64,000 nucleotides of DNA from Fimbriimonas ginsengisoli Gsoil 348 (GCF_000724625.1 NZ_CP007139.1:2170001-2234000), one strand, 5' to 3'. Positions 1 through 10,176 are shown, counted from the first letter of the stretch. A program made the numbers and translations. The notes: generated from the sequence alone by a model not told the origin.

Positions 1-1504
1 TAGGAATGCGAAGCGGCTTCACCTTCGGAACCTTTCCGCCAAGAAGTCCCTTTTTCACCGAGTCGAGACTCGCGGATACGCTCTTTTCGACCGCCTTGAT
101 TGTCGATTCGGCGAACTTGCGAGACGCTGCGTCGGGAGTCTGGGTGGCAACTTCCTTACGGGCCTCTTCGAAGCCGTTCTTCATCTCGCGTCGAGCCTCT
201 TCCATCCCTTTCGCCGCCTCTTGGTTTCCAGCTTTGGTGGCGATCCCCACGAGGTCGTCGATCTTTACATCGAGGTTCTCGGGTTCCCCCGAAAGGATGA
301 TCGAATGTTTGCCGTTGGAAACGGCCAAGGTGTTCGCGGCGGGGGTAACCGGCTTTCGTCGGGCTACTTGAACTGGTTTAGGTCGGTGCGAGACTAAGCG
401 GTTCGGCTTTCGCGTCCGCGGCTCCGGGGCATTTACGATGCTCGATCCAGACGCTGACCTAGAGCCGTTCCCGGCGGAGTGAGTGACAACCGCACTTGGC
501 GGTTGGACCTCGACGGCGACCGATGGACCGGACCCGTTCGCCACTTGACGAACAATCGTCGGCCCGGCGGCCCCGATCGCCACTACGATTCCGGAGAGGA
601 CCGAGACCATGCCGAGCGCGGCGGCGCCTCGCACGGGACGGCGGCACCGCCGCTCTTCGAGGATCGCTCGCAAACGGCCGTCGAGCACTCCCGGACGGGC
701 CATCGCGAGGGCGGCGTCGGCGGCCGGTTGGCTTCTCCGGAGATCGCGCAGGACTTCTAGAAGATGGGAGGCGTACTGGGTCGCGGGCAAGCCACCGCCG
801 AGAACGCGATCGTCGGCTGCGTTCTCGCTCTCCTTGGCGATTTGCCGCGCCACGACCCAAACTAACGGATTGAACCAGTAGAGCGCGCAGGTAAGTTGCG
901 CCGTCATGCTGGCCAGCCAGTCACCCCGCTCGACGTGGGCGAGCTCATGGAGTACCACCGAGCAGAGCCGTTCCGTAGGCCAATCCGCCGCATCGCTAGG
1001 AAGTAGGAGAACCGGCCGGAAGTGGCCCCACATCATTGGCGGCTCGCTCGGCTTCCCTTCCAAGAGAAGAACGTGCCGGCCGGAGCGACGGCAATGTTCG
1101 GTCACCGCCGACTGCAGAGCCGGGTGGCCGGCCATGGAGAGCCTGCTCTCCATCCGCCGAAGCCGGGCCAGGCTCAGCATGACCCGCAAGGCCAGGGCGC
1201 CGGCCACTAATCCCCACGCGATGGCGAGAGGGGGCACGTCGGGGGCAGGAGCCTGGGCGACTGACGACCGAACCGCCGAAGAGGACTCCACCGGCGGAGC
1301 CGCGACTTCGATTCGCACGAACGGCACCTGCCAGCGGGGAAGCAGCGCCGAGGCGATCGGTAGGGCGAGCAGACCGGCCAGGGTCAGCACCAGTACGAGG
1401 TGCCGCGCCGCCGCCGAGCCGTTGCGCAGGAACGCCGCCGCCAAAAGGCCGCACAGGGAAACGGCAACCGATTTCACGACGAGGTCGAGGAGGATGGCGT
1501 TCAT
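1..1504 (-). CDS. BlaR1-like M56 family membrane metallopeptidase (C-terminus outside window)
   Basis: The frame is open from the ATG at 1504 down to the window edge, so at least 501 residues are present and the C-terminus is missing. Hydrophobic segments lie near residues 5-25, 35-55 and 92-112. A zinc protease motif HELAH sits at residues 186-190, followed by a hydrophobic stretch and ESENAAD (about 225-231), which supplies the likely third zinc ligand Glu227. This is the M56/BlaR1 arrangement. A further membrane segment follows near residue 300, then a long soluble Lys/Glu-rich tail. The ATG overlaps the TGA of the upstream BlaI-type repressor gene (ATGA), so the two form one operon. In the family the protease senses a signal across the membrane and inactivates the repressor. 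No penicillin-binding sensor domain is seen in the visible part, so the signal is unknown. Confidence 0.85.
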   Translation of the reverse strand, partial: MNAILLDLVVKSVAVSLCGLLAAAFLRNGSAAARHLVLVLTLAGLLALPIASALLPRWQVPFVRIEVAAPPVESSSAVRSSVAQAPAPDVPPLAIAWGLVAGALALRVMLSLARLRRMESRLSMAGHPALQSAVTEHCRRSGRHVLLLEGKPSEPPMMWGHFRPVLLLPSDAADWPTERLCSVVLHELAHVERGDWLASMTAQLTCALYWFNPLVWVVARQIAKESENAADDRVLGGGLPATQYASHLLEVLRDLRRSQPAADAALAMARPGVLDGRLRAILEERRCRRPVRGAAALGMVSVLSGIVVAIGAAGPTIVRQVANGSGPSVAVEVQPPSAVVTHSAGNGSRSASGSSIVNAPEPRTRKPNRLVSHRPKPVQVARRKPVTPAANTLAVSNGKHSIILSGEPENLDVKIDDLVGIATKAGNQEAAKGMEEARREMKNGFEEARKEVATQTPDAASRKFAESTIKAVEKSVSASLDSVKKGLLGGKVPKVKPLRIP

Positions 1505-1893
1505 GGCTTGTCCTTTGCCTTGGCTTGCTCGATGATCGCAGAAAGCCGATTCAATTCTTCATCGGATACCGTAGTTTCGTCGCCGGAGAGGAAGGTCCGG
1601 ACCATTCCCTCGAGACTGCCGCCGAAAAACGTTTGGACCACTTGGTTCAGCGCCGATTTCGCCGCTGCCTGCCTCGGTTCGGCAGGGAGGTAGACGTACC
1701 GTTTCCCGTCTTCTTCGTGCCGGATATGTCCTTTTTCTTCCAAGATCCGAAGGATCGATCGCACGGCCGAGTAACTCGGCGCATCGGTCATGGCCTCGTG
1801 AACTTCAGCGGCCGTCGATTTGCCGAGTCGATGGAGGATGTCGACGATCTCTCGCTCGCGGCGGCTAAGCCCGCTTCCGATCATCCTAGGCAT
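1501..1893 (-). CDS. BlaI/MecI/CopY family transcriptional repressor
   Basis: This is a 130-residue protein with a winged helix-turn-helix at residues 8-72 (LSRREREIVDILHRLGKSTA, then SYSAVRSILRILEEKGHI and the wing EDGKRYVYLPA). The C-terminal half resembles the dimerisation helices of BlaI, with FFGGSLEGMVRTFL typical of the family. The start at 1893 is chosen because GAGGGGAG lies about a dozen bases upstream; a longer frame reaches 1956 but would begin upstream of the putative transcription start. It is co-transcribed with the M56 protease, whose start codon overlaps its stop. By family precedent it represses its own operon and is cleaved when the protease is activated. Confidence 0.9.
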   Translation of the reverse strand: MPRMIGSGLSRREREIVDILHRLGKSTAAEVHEAMTDAPSYSAVRSILRILEEKGHIRHEEDGKRYVYLPAEPRQAAAKSALNQVVQTFFGGSLEGMVRTFLSGDETTVSDEELNRLSAIIEQAKAKDKP

Positions 1894-1924
1894 TCGCGAG
1901 CTCTCCCCTCGTGGACATGCTGAA

Positions 1925-1953
1925 AGATTAGCACATGTTTTCTTCGATGCCAA
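1925..1953 (-). promoter_or_regulatory. sigma-70-like promoter of the BlaI/M56 operon
   Basis: On the minus strand there is TTGGCA (1948-1953), a 17-base spacer and TAATCT (1925-1930). Both boxes match the consensus at four or more positions. Transcription would start near 1918, about 25 bases before the chosen BlaI start codon at 1893. Confidence 0.6.
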
Positions 1954-2073
1954 CACAAATGCAGATTTTTCAGCACGTCGGGAGCAGTACGTGGATTTCG
2001 TCGAAAAAGGTTCGGTTTTAGCGACGGTTTTGCAGAGTTCGACGCTGAACCTTCAAGCTCGCAAACCTAGCCG

Positions 2074-5000
2074 TTACGGTAGCGGCCCGATTGCTTGCAA
2101 TTTCGGCGCCCAAAGTCGGAGCTTTGCGAGCGCCTCGGCGGCGTTGAGAGGCTTGGAGAGGTGGTCGTCCATGCCGGCCTGCAGGCACATGAGGCGGTCG
2201 CTGTCCAGCGCGTGCGCGGTTAGCGCGATGATCGGAGTCCGGCGTCCCGAAGACGCCTCGGCTTGCCGGATCCGGGCCGTGGCCTCGAAGCCGTCCATTT
2301 CCGACATCTGGACATCCATCAAGATAATGTCGAACTTCTCCGTTTCGAGGACGGCGATCGCCTCCGCTCCACTGGTAACCGCCACGCACTCGCAACCCCA
2401 GCTCTCCAGCCGCTCCTCGACGACCAGCAGATTGACCTCGTTATCCTCCGCGACCAAGACTCGCAGGCCGAGATGAATCTCAGGCTTGGCAGCGCTCGAC
2501 TCGGCCACGGGCTGCCTTATCTGGCGCAATGCCTGCAAGAGGTGGGACTGGCGGATAGGTTTGGAGAGAACCGAATGGAACGTAGCCGCGTCCTCGGCCG
2601 GAATCGCCGCTCGCGAGCGGACGGGCGACAGCAGGACGATCGGGGTTTCTTCCTGTCCGGCCAGACCCCGGAGCCGTCGTCCTAGCTCGAGTCCGTCCAT
2701 CTCCGGCATGTGGAAATCGGTTAGCACGATGTCGAATCGTTCACTGTCCCGAAGATGCTGGAGCGCTTCCTCGCCGGTCGAGGCGCCGACGGTCTTACAA
2801 CGCCAGATCGCCAACTGTTCGATTAATCCGTTTCGGCTCGTCGCGTTGTCATCGACTACCAGTACGGACATTCCGGCCACCAATTCCGATCCTGGAACGA
2901 CATCTGAGGCGCCCGACTGTTTATCCCAGGTCATATCGAAGAAGAAGGTGCTACCGACCCCTTCCTGACTTTCTAAGCCGAGCGAACCTCCCAGTAGCTC
3001 GACGAGCTGCTTCGCGATCGCGAGCCCGAGTCCGGTTCCTCCGTAGCGGCGGGTCATGCTCCCGTCCGCCTGGGTAAAGCTCTCGAAGATCGCGGCCTGG
3101 CGGTCCTTCGCGATTCCGATCCCAGTATCCCGAACCTTGATCCTGATGGTGGCTCGCCAGGGGGTCTCGCGCAACAGCGTTGCCTCCAAGGCCACTTCGC
3201 CACGCGCGGTAAATTTCAACGCATTGCCGAGGAGGTTTGTCAGGATCTGCCGGAGCTTGCCTCCGTCGCCCACGACGTTAACGGGAAGATCGGGAGGCAA
3301 ATGGGCGAGGAGCTCGACATCCGATCCTTGCATTCGGCCCGCCACCATCTCTAAGACCTCTTCGATGCACGTCCTCATGTCGAAGTCGGTCTGGCTCACC
3401 GCGAGTTTGCCGGCCTCCAATTTGGAGAAATCGAGGATGTCGTCGATGATCGACAGCAGAGATTCGGCGCTGTTTTGCACGGTCCGCGTGTAGCGGAGTT
3501 GATCCTGGTTTAGCGGGGTCTCCAGCAGCAGCGAGGTCATCCCGATGACGCCGTTCATTGGGGTTCGGATTTCGTGGCTCATATTCGCCAAGAACTGGCT
3601 CTTCACCCGAGTCGCCGCCAACGCTTCGTCACGGGCGACGAGCAGTTCCTCGGCTTGACGGCGTAGCGCCTCTTCTGCCTCGCGGCGGCGGTCCAGCTCT
3701 TCTTGCCCCGCGGCGAAAAGCTTTGCGTTTAGAATCGCCACTGCGGCTTGCTCTACAAACGGAAGAAGCAATTCGACATCGTCCGGCGAGATCTTACGGC
3801 CTGACAACAGGGTGTCGATACTTAGGACGCCCTGTAAGGTTTCCCCTGTCCGCAAGGCCATCACCGCGTGGCTGGACGCGCGCTGTCGCGCTTCCTCACC
3901 CGGGATTTTGCCGATGACGAACGGCTTTTCCGATCGGATCAATTCTTGAAGCGATTCGGAGCAATCGCGGATCAATCGGCGCTCGTTCCGCTCGCTTATG
4001 ACCTCTCCCTTATGAATGGCAACCGTGCCAAGGAGGAACTCGCCCTCCACAATCCAAAGGCTGACGCGGTCCACCCATCCGGTTTCGACGGTAGCCTCGC
4101 AAACCAGCCGGAATACTTCGTCCAGGTGCTGCCGGCGGTTGATCGCCGTCGCCATCTGCATGAGGCGCTGCTGTTGCCTCATCGTCCGGGCCTGTTGCTC
4201 CAGCAGCGTCGATTTTTGGATAGCGATGGCCGCAGTGCGGGTGAACGGGACGATCGTCGCGAGGCTTTCCATCGTAATCCGCCGCATCGTCAGGAGATTG
4301 TCGGCAGTGAGGAATCCGATCATGTGATCGCCCGACTGCAGCGCGATCACGGCGTGCGGTACCTTCTCCCGAATCTCGCCGTTGGCCATCGTCACCGATG
4401 GGAGCTCGTCGATCTTGACGAGCTCATCCCCCTCCTCCGGCATTAGAGTGCTGACGAATTCTGGGCGTACCCAAAAGCTGACTTGGTGCTCGTCGGAGAT
4501 CCCGCCCTCTAGGTCGGTCCCGTAGGTTCCTCGGGCGTACTCGCCGTCCAATATCCAGAGCGCGACCCGGTCTACGACTCCGGTCTCGATAATGGCGTCT
4601 CGCACAAGCCTGAACACGCCATCGAGATCCTCGTTCGATCCGATGGCGACTGCCACCTCCATCAGCCGGCTCTGCTGGTTGACGATCCGCTGCCGATCGT
4701 CGAGCAGCCGGGCTTTGTTGATTGCGGCGGCGGCTTGATGGGCAAAGGGAACGAGCGCAACAAGATCCTCTTGCGTGATCGGCCGTCCGGAAATGAGGTT
4801 ATCGACCCCCAGAATTCCCACCGTGCCGTCGTTCGTCCGCAAACGCAAAATGCCGTGGGATTGGACTCCCGCCATCGGATCGCTCGAAGCCGGGTGGTGA
4901 ACATCGGCAAAGTTTTCAAGGAGCTGGAAGTCCATGCCTCCCGCAACGCCGATACCCCACCGGACCCTCTCCTGTTCCGTCACCGGCCGGCAATCGTAAC

Positions 5001-6252
5001 TTATATCCTCGGCGTTTCCTTCACGGTCGGTGCCCCAGCAGCCTCGAATCATGCCGTCGGTTTCGTCGAATAGGTACAAACCGGCCCGGTCGAATCCTCC
5101 GACCTCCACGGCGGCATCGCGAACGAGACGCAAGACGCGGCTCAGGTCGGTGCTCTCGTTGATCACCGCCGCCAGCTCCATCAGGCGGCGTTGCCGACCT
5201 GCCGCCCGTTCTCGTTCCTCCAAGAGGGCGGCTTTTTGAATGGCGGAGGCGGCTTGCTCTGCGAATGGAAGGAGATCCGCCAGATCGGATTCAATAATCG
5301 GCCGACGGCTTAGAAGGTTGTCGACGGCGATGAAGCCAACCGTTTTGCCGTTCGCCCGCATGGAGACCACGCCCTGCTCCTCGACCCCTTTCATCTCCTC
5401 GTCCGCTCCCTTGCCTTGGACGTTGGGATAGTTCTTGTGGTGGACGTAGCCGGGGTGGTCTGCTACTCCGATGCCCCAGTTCTTTTTGTCTAGGGCTCCG
5501 ATCTCGTAGACGCCGCGAGTCGTATCCTCGAGGTTCCCTTCGCGGTCGGTTCCCCAGGTGCCGCGCATGATGCTGGTGGCTTCGTCGTACAGAAAGATCC
5601 CGGCTCGATCGAACCCGCAAACGGTTACGACGTTATCGCGCAGTTGTCTTAGCAACGTTCGCAGGTCGACGCCCGCGTTGCTCGCCGTGTTGAGCTCCAT
5701 GGCGGCTTTCTGCAGATCGAGCGCCCGCTGGTGGCGCGCGGCAAGGCGGCCCTTCTCCAAAGCGTTGGCCAGCAAGTAGCCGATCGAAGTTAGGAAAGAG
5801 ACGTGGCCCGGGTCGAAGTGGAACGTTGGCTCGTTCCTTCCGATGTAGATCACCCCCAGGACGCGGTCGCCGAGAAGAATCGGGACGGCGATAAGGGTGG
5901 TTGTGCCTTCTCCGAGAACTCCGATCTCTTCCGGAGAGGCTTGGCTCCGGTCCGCGACCAAGATCGGCTTGCGCGTGGAACGCACGTGCTCAAATACGAT
6001 ATCGGTGCTTGGGCCTGCGCCGACCTTCACGGGAAACGACAACGTTTGTTCTCGGTCGTGGAAGAGCGCGATCCAAAACGACTCCCCGTCGAATAAGGAG
6101 TCGCGCAACGCCTCGTACAACGCCTGGGGTATCTCCCCAGCATTGAGATTCTTCTGGAGAGCGAGGCTCACCTGATACAGGAGCGCAGGTTCGCACCCGT
6201 CGAGGTCGAAACTGCCGCTCGCTAAACCAGTCGGTTTCGCACTGTTATTCAT
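2074..6252 (-). CDS. Multi-GAF hybrid sensor histidine kinase with two receiver domains
   Basis: A 1392-residue cytoplasmic protein without membrane segments. Five GAF-like sensor domains lie at about 25-167, 195-340, 360-512, 530-680 and 700-845, joined by helical linkers. GAF2 and GAF3 are clearly paralogous: both carry [16 protein letters not shown] or [10 protein letters not shown], and VDNL. A coiled segment (850-880) leads to a HisKA domain with phospho-acceptor His893 in [10 protein letters not shown]. The HATPase domain has its N box at [16 protein letters not shown] (about 1000-1015), DTGIGIA (1042-1048) and GTGLGLA. Two receivers follow, with phospho-acceptors Asp1179 (LTDFHMP) and Asp1313 (LMDVQMS). 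No HPt domain is present, so phosphotransfer must continue on a separate protein. It diverges from the AraC gene. No strong ribosome-binding site precedes the ATG. Confidence 0.93.
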   Translation of the reverse strand: MNNSAKPTGLASGSFDLDGCEPALLYQVSLALQKNLNAGEIPQALYEALRDSLFDGESFWIALFHDREQTLSFPVKVGAGPSTDIVFEHVRSTRKPILVADRSQASPEEIGVLGEGTTTLIAVPILLGDRVLGVIYIGRNEPTFHFDPGHVSFLTSIGYLLANALEKGRLAARHQRALDLQKAAMELNTASNAGVDLRTLLRQLRDNVVTVCGFDRAGIFLYDEATSIMRGTWGTDREGNLEDTTRGVYEIGALDKKNWGIGVADHPGYVHHKNYPNVQGKGADEEMKGVEEQGVVSMRANGKTVGFIAVDNLLSRRPIIESDLADLLPFAEQAASAIQKAALLEERERAAGRQRRLMELAAVINESTDLSRVLRLVRDAAVEVGGFDRAGLYLFDETDGMIRGCWGTDREGNAEDISYDCRPVTEQERVRWGIGVAGGMDFQLLENFADVHHPASSDPMAGVQSHGILRLRTNDGTVGILGVDNLISGRPITQEDLVALVPFAHQAAAAINKARLLDDRQRIVNQQSRLMEVAVAIGSNEDLDGVFRLVRDAIIETGVVDRVALWILDGEYARGTYGTDLEGGISDEHQVSFWVRPEFVSTLMPEEGDELVKIDELPSVTMANGEIREKVPHAVIALQSGDHMIGFLTADNLLTMRRITMESLATIVPFTRTAAIAIQKSTLLEQQARTMRQQQRLMQMATAINRRQHLDEVFRLVCEATVETGWVDRVSLWIVEGEFLLGTVAIHKGEVISERNERRLIRDCSESLQELIRSEKPFVIGKIPGEEARQRASSHAVMALRTGETLQGVLSIDTLLSGRKISPDDVELLLPFVEQAAVAILNAKLFAAGQEELDRRREAEEALRRQAEELLVARDEALAATRVKSQFLANMSHEIRTPMNGVIGMTSLLLETPLNQDQLRYTRTVQNSAESLLSIIDDILDFSKLEAGKLAVSQTDFDMRTCIEEVLEMVAGRMQGSDVELLAHLPPDLPVNVVGDGGKLRQILTNLLGNALKFTARGEVALEATLLRETPWRATIRIKVRDTGIGIAKDRQAAIFESFTQADGSMTRRYGGTGLGLAIAKQLVELLGGSLGLESQEGVGSTFFFDMTWDKQSGASDVVPGSELVAGMSVLVVDDNATSRNGLIEQLAIWRCKTVGASTGEEALQHLRDSERFDIVLTDFHMPEMDGLELGRRLRGLAGQEETPIVLLSPVRSRAAIPAEDAATFHSVLSKPIRQSHLLQALRQIRQPVAESSAAKPEIHLGLRVLVAEDNEVNLLVVEERLESWGCECVAVTSGAEAIAVLETEKFDIILMDVQMSEMDGFEATARIRQAEASSGRRTPIIALTAHALDSDRLMCLQAGMDDHLSKPLNAAEALAKLRLWAPKLQAIGPLP

Positions 6253-6266
6253 GGGGGTGGACCACA

Positions 6267-6278
6267 GTCCGATCGGAC
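6267..6278. promoter_or_regulatory. 12-bp palindrome upstream of the hybrid kinase
   Basis: GTCCGATCGGAC is a perfect palindrome that ends about 15 bases upstream of the kinase start codon, within the 190-bp region shared with the divergent AraC gene. It could be an operator, but nothing shows which protein would bind. Confidence 0.25.
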
Positions 6279-6446
6279 ATCAAGAGGCGACGCCAGTCCC
6301 TCACCTAAATTGTCGGCAGGTTCGCGGATTTCTTGCGTGGCTCGCGCGCCAAGTGCGGTTTTGTGAGCTAGTTCTCGACCATGCGGGTGTGACATGGCGG
6401 CTCCGGCAACTATTTATTTCTGCCCGGCGGTAGTAGCCTGCCATAA

Positions 6447-7286
6447 ATGGCGAGGCGGCTTGAACTGGGGGAGTATTGCGGGCGGGCGGTTCGGCGCCGC
6501 CGGGTCCGGGGTTTCGTGATTACCGAAAACCGGTTCCGTCCGGGGTTGGAGATCGAGCGCCACTCTCACGCGCATCCTCACTTCACCTTTGTTCTGGCAG
6601 GTGGGTTTACCGAACGATACGGAGACCGCATCCTGGAATGCCGCCCCGACTCCACCTTGCTGGTTCCGGCCGACGAAGCGCATACCGATCAGGTTTGGAA
6701 CGAAGGCGCCCACAGCCTTGGAGTGGAAATCGCGCCGGACGTGGCCACCCGGCTTGCAAGGCAGACGGAGGTTTTGAGAAAGGCGAAGGTCGTGGTTCAC
6801 GATCCGATTCGCGCGGCTTCGCACCGGCTGTTCCGGGAGTTTTTCTCGCAGGACGTGGCCGCCGAGCTTTGCATTGAGAGCCTCGCGCTGGAGATCCTCG
6901 TGCTTGCCGCGCGGATTCCCAAACCGACCAACTCGGCCGAGCCGCGTTGGATGCGCGAGGTTGTCGAGCGCCTGCGAGATGGCTTTAGCGAGTCGCTTTC
7001 GCTGGAGTCCCTTGCGGACACCGCGGGAGTCCATGTAACCCATTTGGCGCGAACGTTCCGAAGGACGCATGGATGCACGGTTGGCGACTATGTCCGGCGG
7101 CTTCGAATCGAAGCCGGGGCTCGCGACCTGCGGATCACCGATAAGCCGGTGGCGCAGGTGGCGATGGACGCGGGTTTCTGCGATCAGTCCCATTTCTGCC
7201 GATCCTTCCGGAGGGTCTACGGGGTAACCCCCTCGGAATACCGGGCCGATCGGGGCAACCGGCCCAAATCGCGTTTCCCATGCTAG
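6447..7286 (+). CDS. AraC family transcriptional regulator with cupin sensor domain
   Basis: A 279-residue protein. Residues 20-85 form a cupin-like AraC ligand domain with HSHAHPHFTFVLAGG and a second His in PADEAHTDQVW. The C-terminal 100 residues hold two helix-turn-helix units: LADTAGVHVTHLARTFRRTH, and the family signature VAMDAGFCDQSHFCRSFRRV ending in GVTPSEYR. It stands alone, divergent from the multi-GAF kinase and followed by an unrelated gene, so its targets and inducer are not indicated. The start at 6447 has no obvious Shine-Dalgarno sequence. Confidence 0.9.
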   Translation: MARRLELGEYCGRAVRRRRVRGFVITENRFRPGLEIERHSHAHPHFTFVLAGGFTERYGDRILECRPDSTLLVPADEAHTDQVWNEGAHSLGVEIAPDVATRLARQTEVLRKAKVVVHDPIRAASHRLFREFFSQDVAAELCIESLALEILVLAARIPKPTNSAEPRWMREVVERLRDGFSESLSLESLADTAGVHVTHLARTFRRTHGCTVGDYVRRLRIEAGARDLRITDKPVAQVAMDAGFCDQSHFCRSFRRVYGVTPSEYRADRGNRPKSRFPC

Positions 7287-7321
7287 GCGGGTTCCAGGCG
7301 CTAATCCGATTCTAGGCTTCG

Positions 7322-7340
7322 CCGTACTTCGGAAGTACGG
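7322..7340. repeat. Short palindrome CCGTACTT-CGG-AAGTACGG
   Basis: Eight-base arms flank a three-base loop, between the AraC stop and the GTG start of the next gene at 7348. No T-run follows. It could be a weak terminator or an operator; its place directly before a start codon means it would sit in the ribosome-binding region. Confidence 0.4.
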
Positions 7341-7347
7341 TAGTGCA

Positions 7348-8622
7348 GTGGGACCGCTCCTCCTCGCTTTATTCGTTCCTCGGCTTGTTCAAGATTCGAT
7401 CGATCTGCATCTCGCGTCGCGTTACTTTCAGGAGGCGAAGAATGCCTCGGACGACGTTTGCGCCCTTTGGTCGAAGCCGCTGTACGGGCCGATGATTTTT
7501 CTCGATCCGGCCTCACGATTCGCCGTTGCGAACGGCCCAGATCGCGAAGGGCAGCTTATCCGCCGGGGCGACTTGTGGATTGGCAAGATGCCGCCGGAGA
7601 TCGGCGCGGCGAACACCGCGAGAGACTGGGGAGGGGTCCATTGGACGATGGTGATGTGGCCACTGCCGTCGACGACGGCCGAGCGGAACATGCTGTTGAT
7701 GCACGAATGTTGGCACCGGATCCAGGACGAGATCGGGCTCCCGGGCGAGTCCAAGGCTAATGCGCACCTGGACAAGAAGGACGGCCGAATATGGTTGCGG
7801 TTGGAGTGGCGGGCGCTCTCCCGAGGCTTAACCTCCTGGGGACCAGAGCGGGTGGAGAGCCTCACCGACGCCCTTACTTTCCGCGCCTACCGGCGTGCGA
7901 TCTTCCCGACGGCAGCCGTGGAGGAAGACCGGATGGAGGTGCATGAGGGAATGGCCGAGTACAGCGGCGTCCGGTCGATGGGTCTCGGCGGCTTTGCCCG
8001 GCGTTCTTACCTCTCGGGGCGGCTGAAGGTGAACGCGCTGAAGCCATCCTACTCGTACGCTTTCGCCTACGAGACGGGGCCGGCGTACGGGCTGCTGCTG
8101 GACATGGACAGCAAGGACTGGCGAACCCGGCTAACTCCGCGCTCCAGCCTCTCCGATATGCTGCGCTCGGTCGCGAAGATCGAGTTTCCGCACGACATCG
8201 CCAAAGCGGCTCGGGCTCGGGCGGGGTTCTATGGCGGCAAGGAGATCGTCCGCGAGGAGGAGGCCCGCCAGCGAGAGACCGACGCCAAACTCAAGCTGTA
8301 CCGACGCCTGCTCGTCGACGGTCCGGTTCTGGAACTGCCGGCTCCCAAGCTTGACTACACCTTTGATCCGAACGAAGTCGTTCCGTTCGGCGAGTTGGGC
8401 ACGGTCTATCCGCACCTCACCTTAAGCGACGAGTGGGGGATTCTGGAGGCTTCTAAGGGAGCCCGCCTGGTCGTGAGCGCTCGTACCGCGTATGTCTCCG
8501 CGCCGACGTCGTCCGACGCCGCTTCCGGCGACGGCTGGAAGCTGACTCTCAAACCAGGATGGCGAGTCGTTCCGGGAAGCCGAAAGGGGGACTATCGGTT
8601 GGAGCGGCGGCCGGGATCGTGA
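7348..8622 (+). CDS. Unknown protein with HExxH metallopeptidase-like motif
   Basis: A 424-residue protein starting with GTG. A short hydrophobic N-terminus (GPLLLALFVP) may be a weak signal peptide. Residues around 115-125 read LLMHECWHRIQDEIG, an HExxH motif as in zinc metallopeptidases, and about 80 residues later EVHEGMAEYSGVR offers Glu/His residues that could complete a zinc site. I do not recognise the family. The last 90 residues look like a beta-rich domain (LDYTFDPNEVVPFGELGTVY and following). It follows the AraC gene by 61 bases, with a palindrome between them. A protease or an inactive relative are both possible. Confidence 0.6.
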   Translation: MGPLLLALFVPRLVQDSIDLHLASRYFQEAKNASDDVCALWSKPLYGPMIFLDPASRFAVANGPDREGQLIRRGDLWIGKMPPEIGAANTARDWGGVHWTMVMWPLPSTTAERNMLLMHECWHRIQDEIGLPGESKANAHLDKKDGRIWLRLEWRALSRGLTSWGPERVESLTDALTFRAYRRAIFPTAAVEEDRMEVHEGMAEYSGVRSMGLGGFARRSYLSGRLKVNALKPSYSYAFAYETGPAYGLLLDMDSKDWRTRLTPRSSLSDMLRSVAKIEFPHDIAKAARARAGFYGGKEIVREEEARQRETDAKLKLYRRLLVDGPVLELPAPKLDYTFDPNEVVPFGELGTVYPHLTLSDEWGILEASKGARLVVSARTAYVSAPTSSDAASGDGWKLTLKPGWRVVPGSRKGDYRLERRPGS

Positions 8623-8745
8623 ACAGATCTCCATCCAACGGTCTCAAGTCTGGAGGGATCGTTAACCACGAAGTATCTTTCGACTATCGCAAGTAGGTTT
8701 CGCGATCGCCTTTGAAGCCACGGGCCTTGGCGAACACGGAAACCG

Positions 8746-8773
8746 TTGGTCTTGTGCCGACCCGTTGTATAAT
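8746..8773 (+). promoter_or_regulatory. Putative purA promoter
   Basis: TTGGTC (8746-8751), a 16-base spacer and a perfect TATAAT (8768-8773). Transcription would start near 8780, leaving a leader of about 107 bases before purA, and that leader contains a terminator-like hairpin. Confidence 0.65.
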
Positions 8774-8807
8774 GTCTGGGTTGAGATAAGGCTCATAACG
8801 GCTACAC

Positions 8808-8851
8808 AAGGCCGGCGGATCCTCGACGAATCTGGGGACGCCGGCCTTTTT
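8808..8851 (+). terminator. Terminator-like hairpin in the purA leader (candidate attenuator)
   Basis: A ten-base-pair perfect stem (AAGGCCGGCG at 8808-8817 with CGCCGGCCTT at 8839-8848) encloses a 21-base loop and is followed by a T-run at 8847-8851. It lies downstream of the purA promoter and upstream of its ribosome-binding site, where a factor-independent terminator would act as an attenuator or would end a short RNA of about 70 bases. I could not match the sequence upstream of the stem to a known riboswitch class. Confidence 0.6.
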
Positions 8852-8886
8852 GTGCGTCGGACGTTCCTAGTCAGGAGAACGAGAAG

Positions 8887-10176
8887 ATGCAAACGCTTGT
8901 AATCGTGGGCGCCCAGTGGGGCGATGAGGCGAAAGGGAAGCTGGTCGACGTGCTCGGAAGCCAGGCCGAGATTGTGGTCCGCTACAGCGGCGGCAACAAC
9001 GCCGGGCACACCGTCATCACCGGCGGCAAGACCTATAAGTTCCAGCTCATCCCGGCCGGAATCCTCCACCCCGGGACGGTCGCCATCGTCGGCTCCGGCA
9101 TGGTCGTGGACCCGAAGGGGCTGCTCGACGAGCTGGACCGGACCTTGGCACAGAAGAGCGACCTGGGAACCCTAAAGATCTCCTCCGCCGCCCATGTGGT
9201 TTTCCCCTATCACCGGATGCTTGACGCCCTGGAAGAGGAAGCCCGGGGAGAGAACAAGATTGGAACGACCTCGCGTGGCATCGGCCCGGCGTACCAGGAC
9301 AAGGTCGCCCGGATCGGCATCCGGATGGGTGAGTTCGTGGAGCCGGCGATTTTCGAAACGCGGTTCCGCGATGTGCTGAAGTACAAGAATCGGGAGCTCG
9401 AAATGCACGGGTCGCCGACGCTGGACTTCGACACGCTGTTCAGCGAATACACCGCTTACGCCGACCGGCTGCGTCCATTCGTCTGCGATACGGAGGTGCT
9501 TGTTCAGGACGCGGTGGCGGCGAACAAACGGGTCCTCTTCGAAGGGGCCCAGGGGACGTTCCTCGACCTCGATTCGGGTACCTACCCGTACGTAACCTCG
9601 TCTCACCCGATTGCCGGCGGCGCCTGTCTCGGCACCGGCGTAGGACCGCGAGCGTTGAAGAACATCCTTGGCGTAGCAAAGGCGTATACCACCCGGGTCG
9701 GCTCTGGCCCGTTTCCGACCGAGTTGGACGACGAGGTCGGCGAATTTATTCGGGATGCGGGTCAGGAGTACGGGACCGTTACCGGCCGCGGCCGCCGGTG
9801 CGGATGGCTCGATCTGGTGTTGTTGCGGCAGTCGGCTCGTCTCAACTCTCTCAGCGGCTGGGTGTTAACTCGGTTGGACGTTCTGAGCGGCCTTGAGAAG
9901 GTCAAGGTTGCGACGAAGTACCGCTACGAAGGGGGCGAGATCGAGCATATTCCGCAGAACATCTGGGACTTCGCCAAGGTGGAGCCGGTGTACGACGAGA
10001 TGGAAGGGTGGTCCGGCAACCTCCGTACCGCGCGTAAGCTGTCGGACCTACCCGCCAGCGCTCAGCGATATCTCCAATACGTGGAGGAGATGACCGGCGT
10101 GCCGGTCGCCATCGTCAGTATCGGGCCGGATCGAGACGAGACGATCGTCGTTCGCCCGGATCTTATCTGGGGGTAG
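8887..10176 (+). CDS. purA: Adenylosuccinate synthetase
   Basis: The enzyme joins IMP and aspartate using GTP, the first step from IMP to AMP, in the cytoplasm. The 429-residue length is normal. The N-terminus VIVGAQWGDEAKGK carries the catalytic Asp and the P-loop, and NNAGHTVI holds the catalytic His. GTTSRGIGPAYQDK, GAQGTFLDLDSGTYPYVTSS and VTGRGRRCGWLD are family signatures. AGGAG at 8873-8877 is a good ribosome-binding site nine bases before the ATG. The gene stands alone and converges on the next cluster across a terminator hairpin. Expression may be controlled by the leader hairpin at 8808-8851. Confidence 0.97.
   Translation: MQTLVIVGAQWGDEAKGKLVDVLGSQAEIVVRYSGGNNAGHTVITGGKTYKFQLIPAGILHPGTVAIVGSGMVVDPKGLLDELDRTLAQKSDLGTLKISSAAHVVFPYHRMLDALEEEARGENKIGTTSRGIGPAYQDKVARIGIRMGEFVEPAIFETRFRDVLKYKNRELEMHGSPTLDFDTLFSEYTAYADRLRPFVCDTEVLVQDAVAANKRVLFEGAQGTFLDLDSGTYPYVTSSHPIAGGACLGTGVGPRALKNILGVAKAYTTRVGSGPFPTELDDEVGEFIRDAGQEYGTVTGRGRRCGWLDLVLLRQSARLNSLSGWVLTRLDVLSGLEKVKVATKYRYEGGEIEHIPQNIWDFAKVEPVYDEMEGWSGNLRTARKLSDLPASAQRYLQYVEEMTGVPVAIVSIGPDRDETIVVRPDLIWG

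Noticed and set aside
8780-8886. Known purine riboswitch or other catalogued aptamer in the purA leader
   Set aside because: I tried the purine, preQ1, ZTP, guanidine and SAM patterns by eye and none matched, so no class is claimed.
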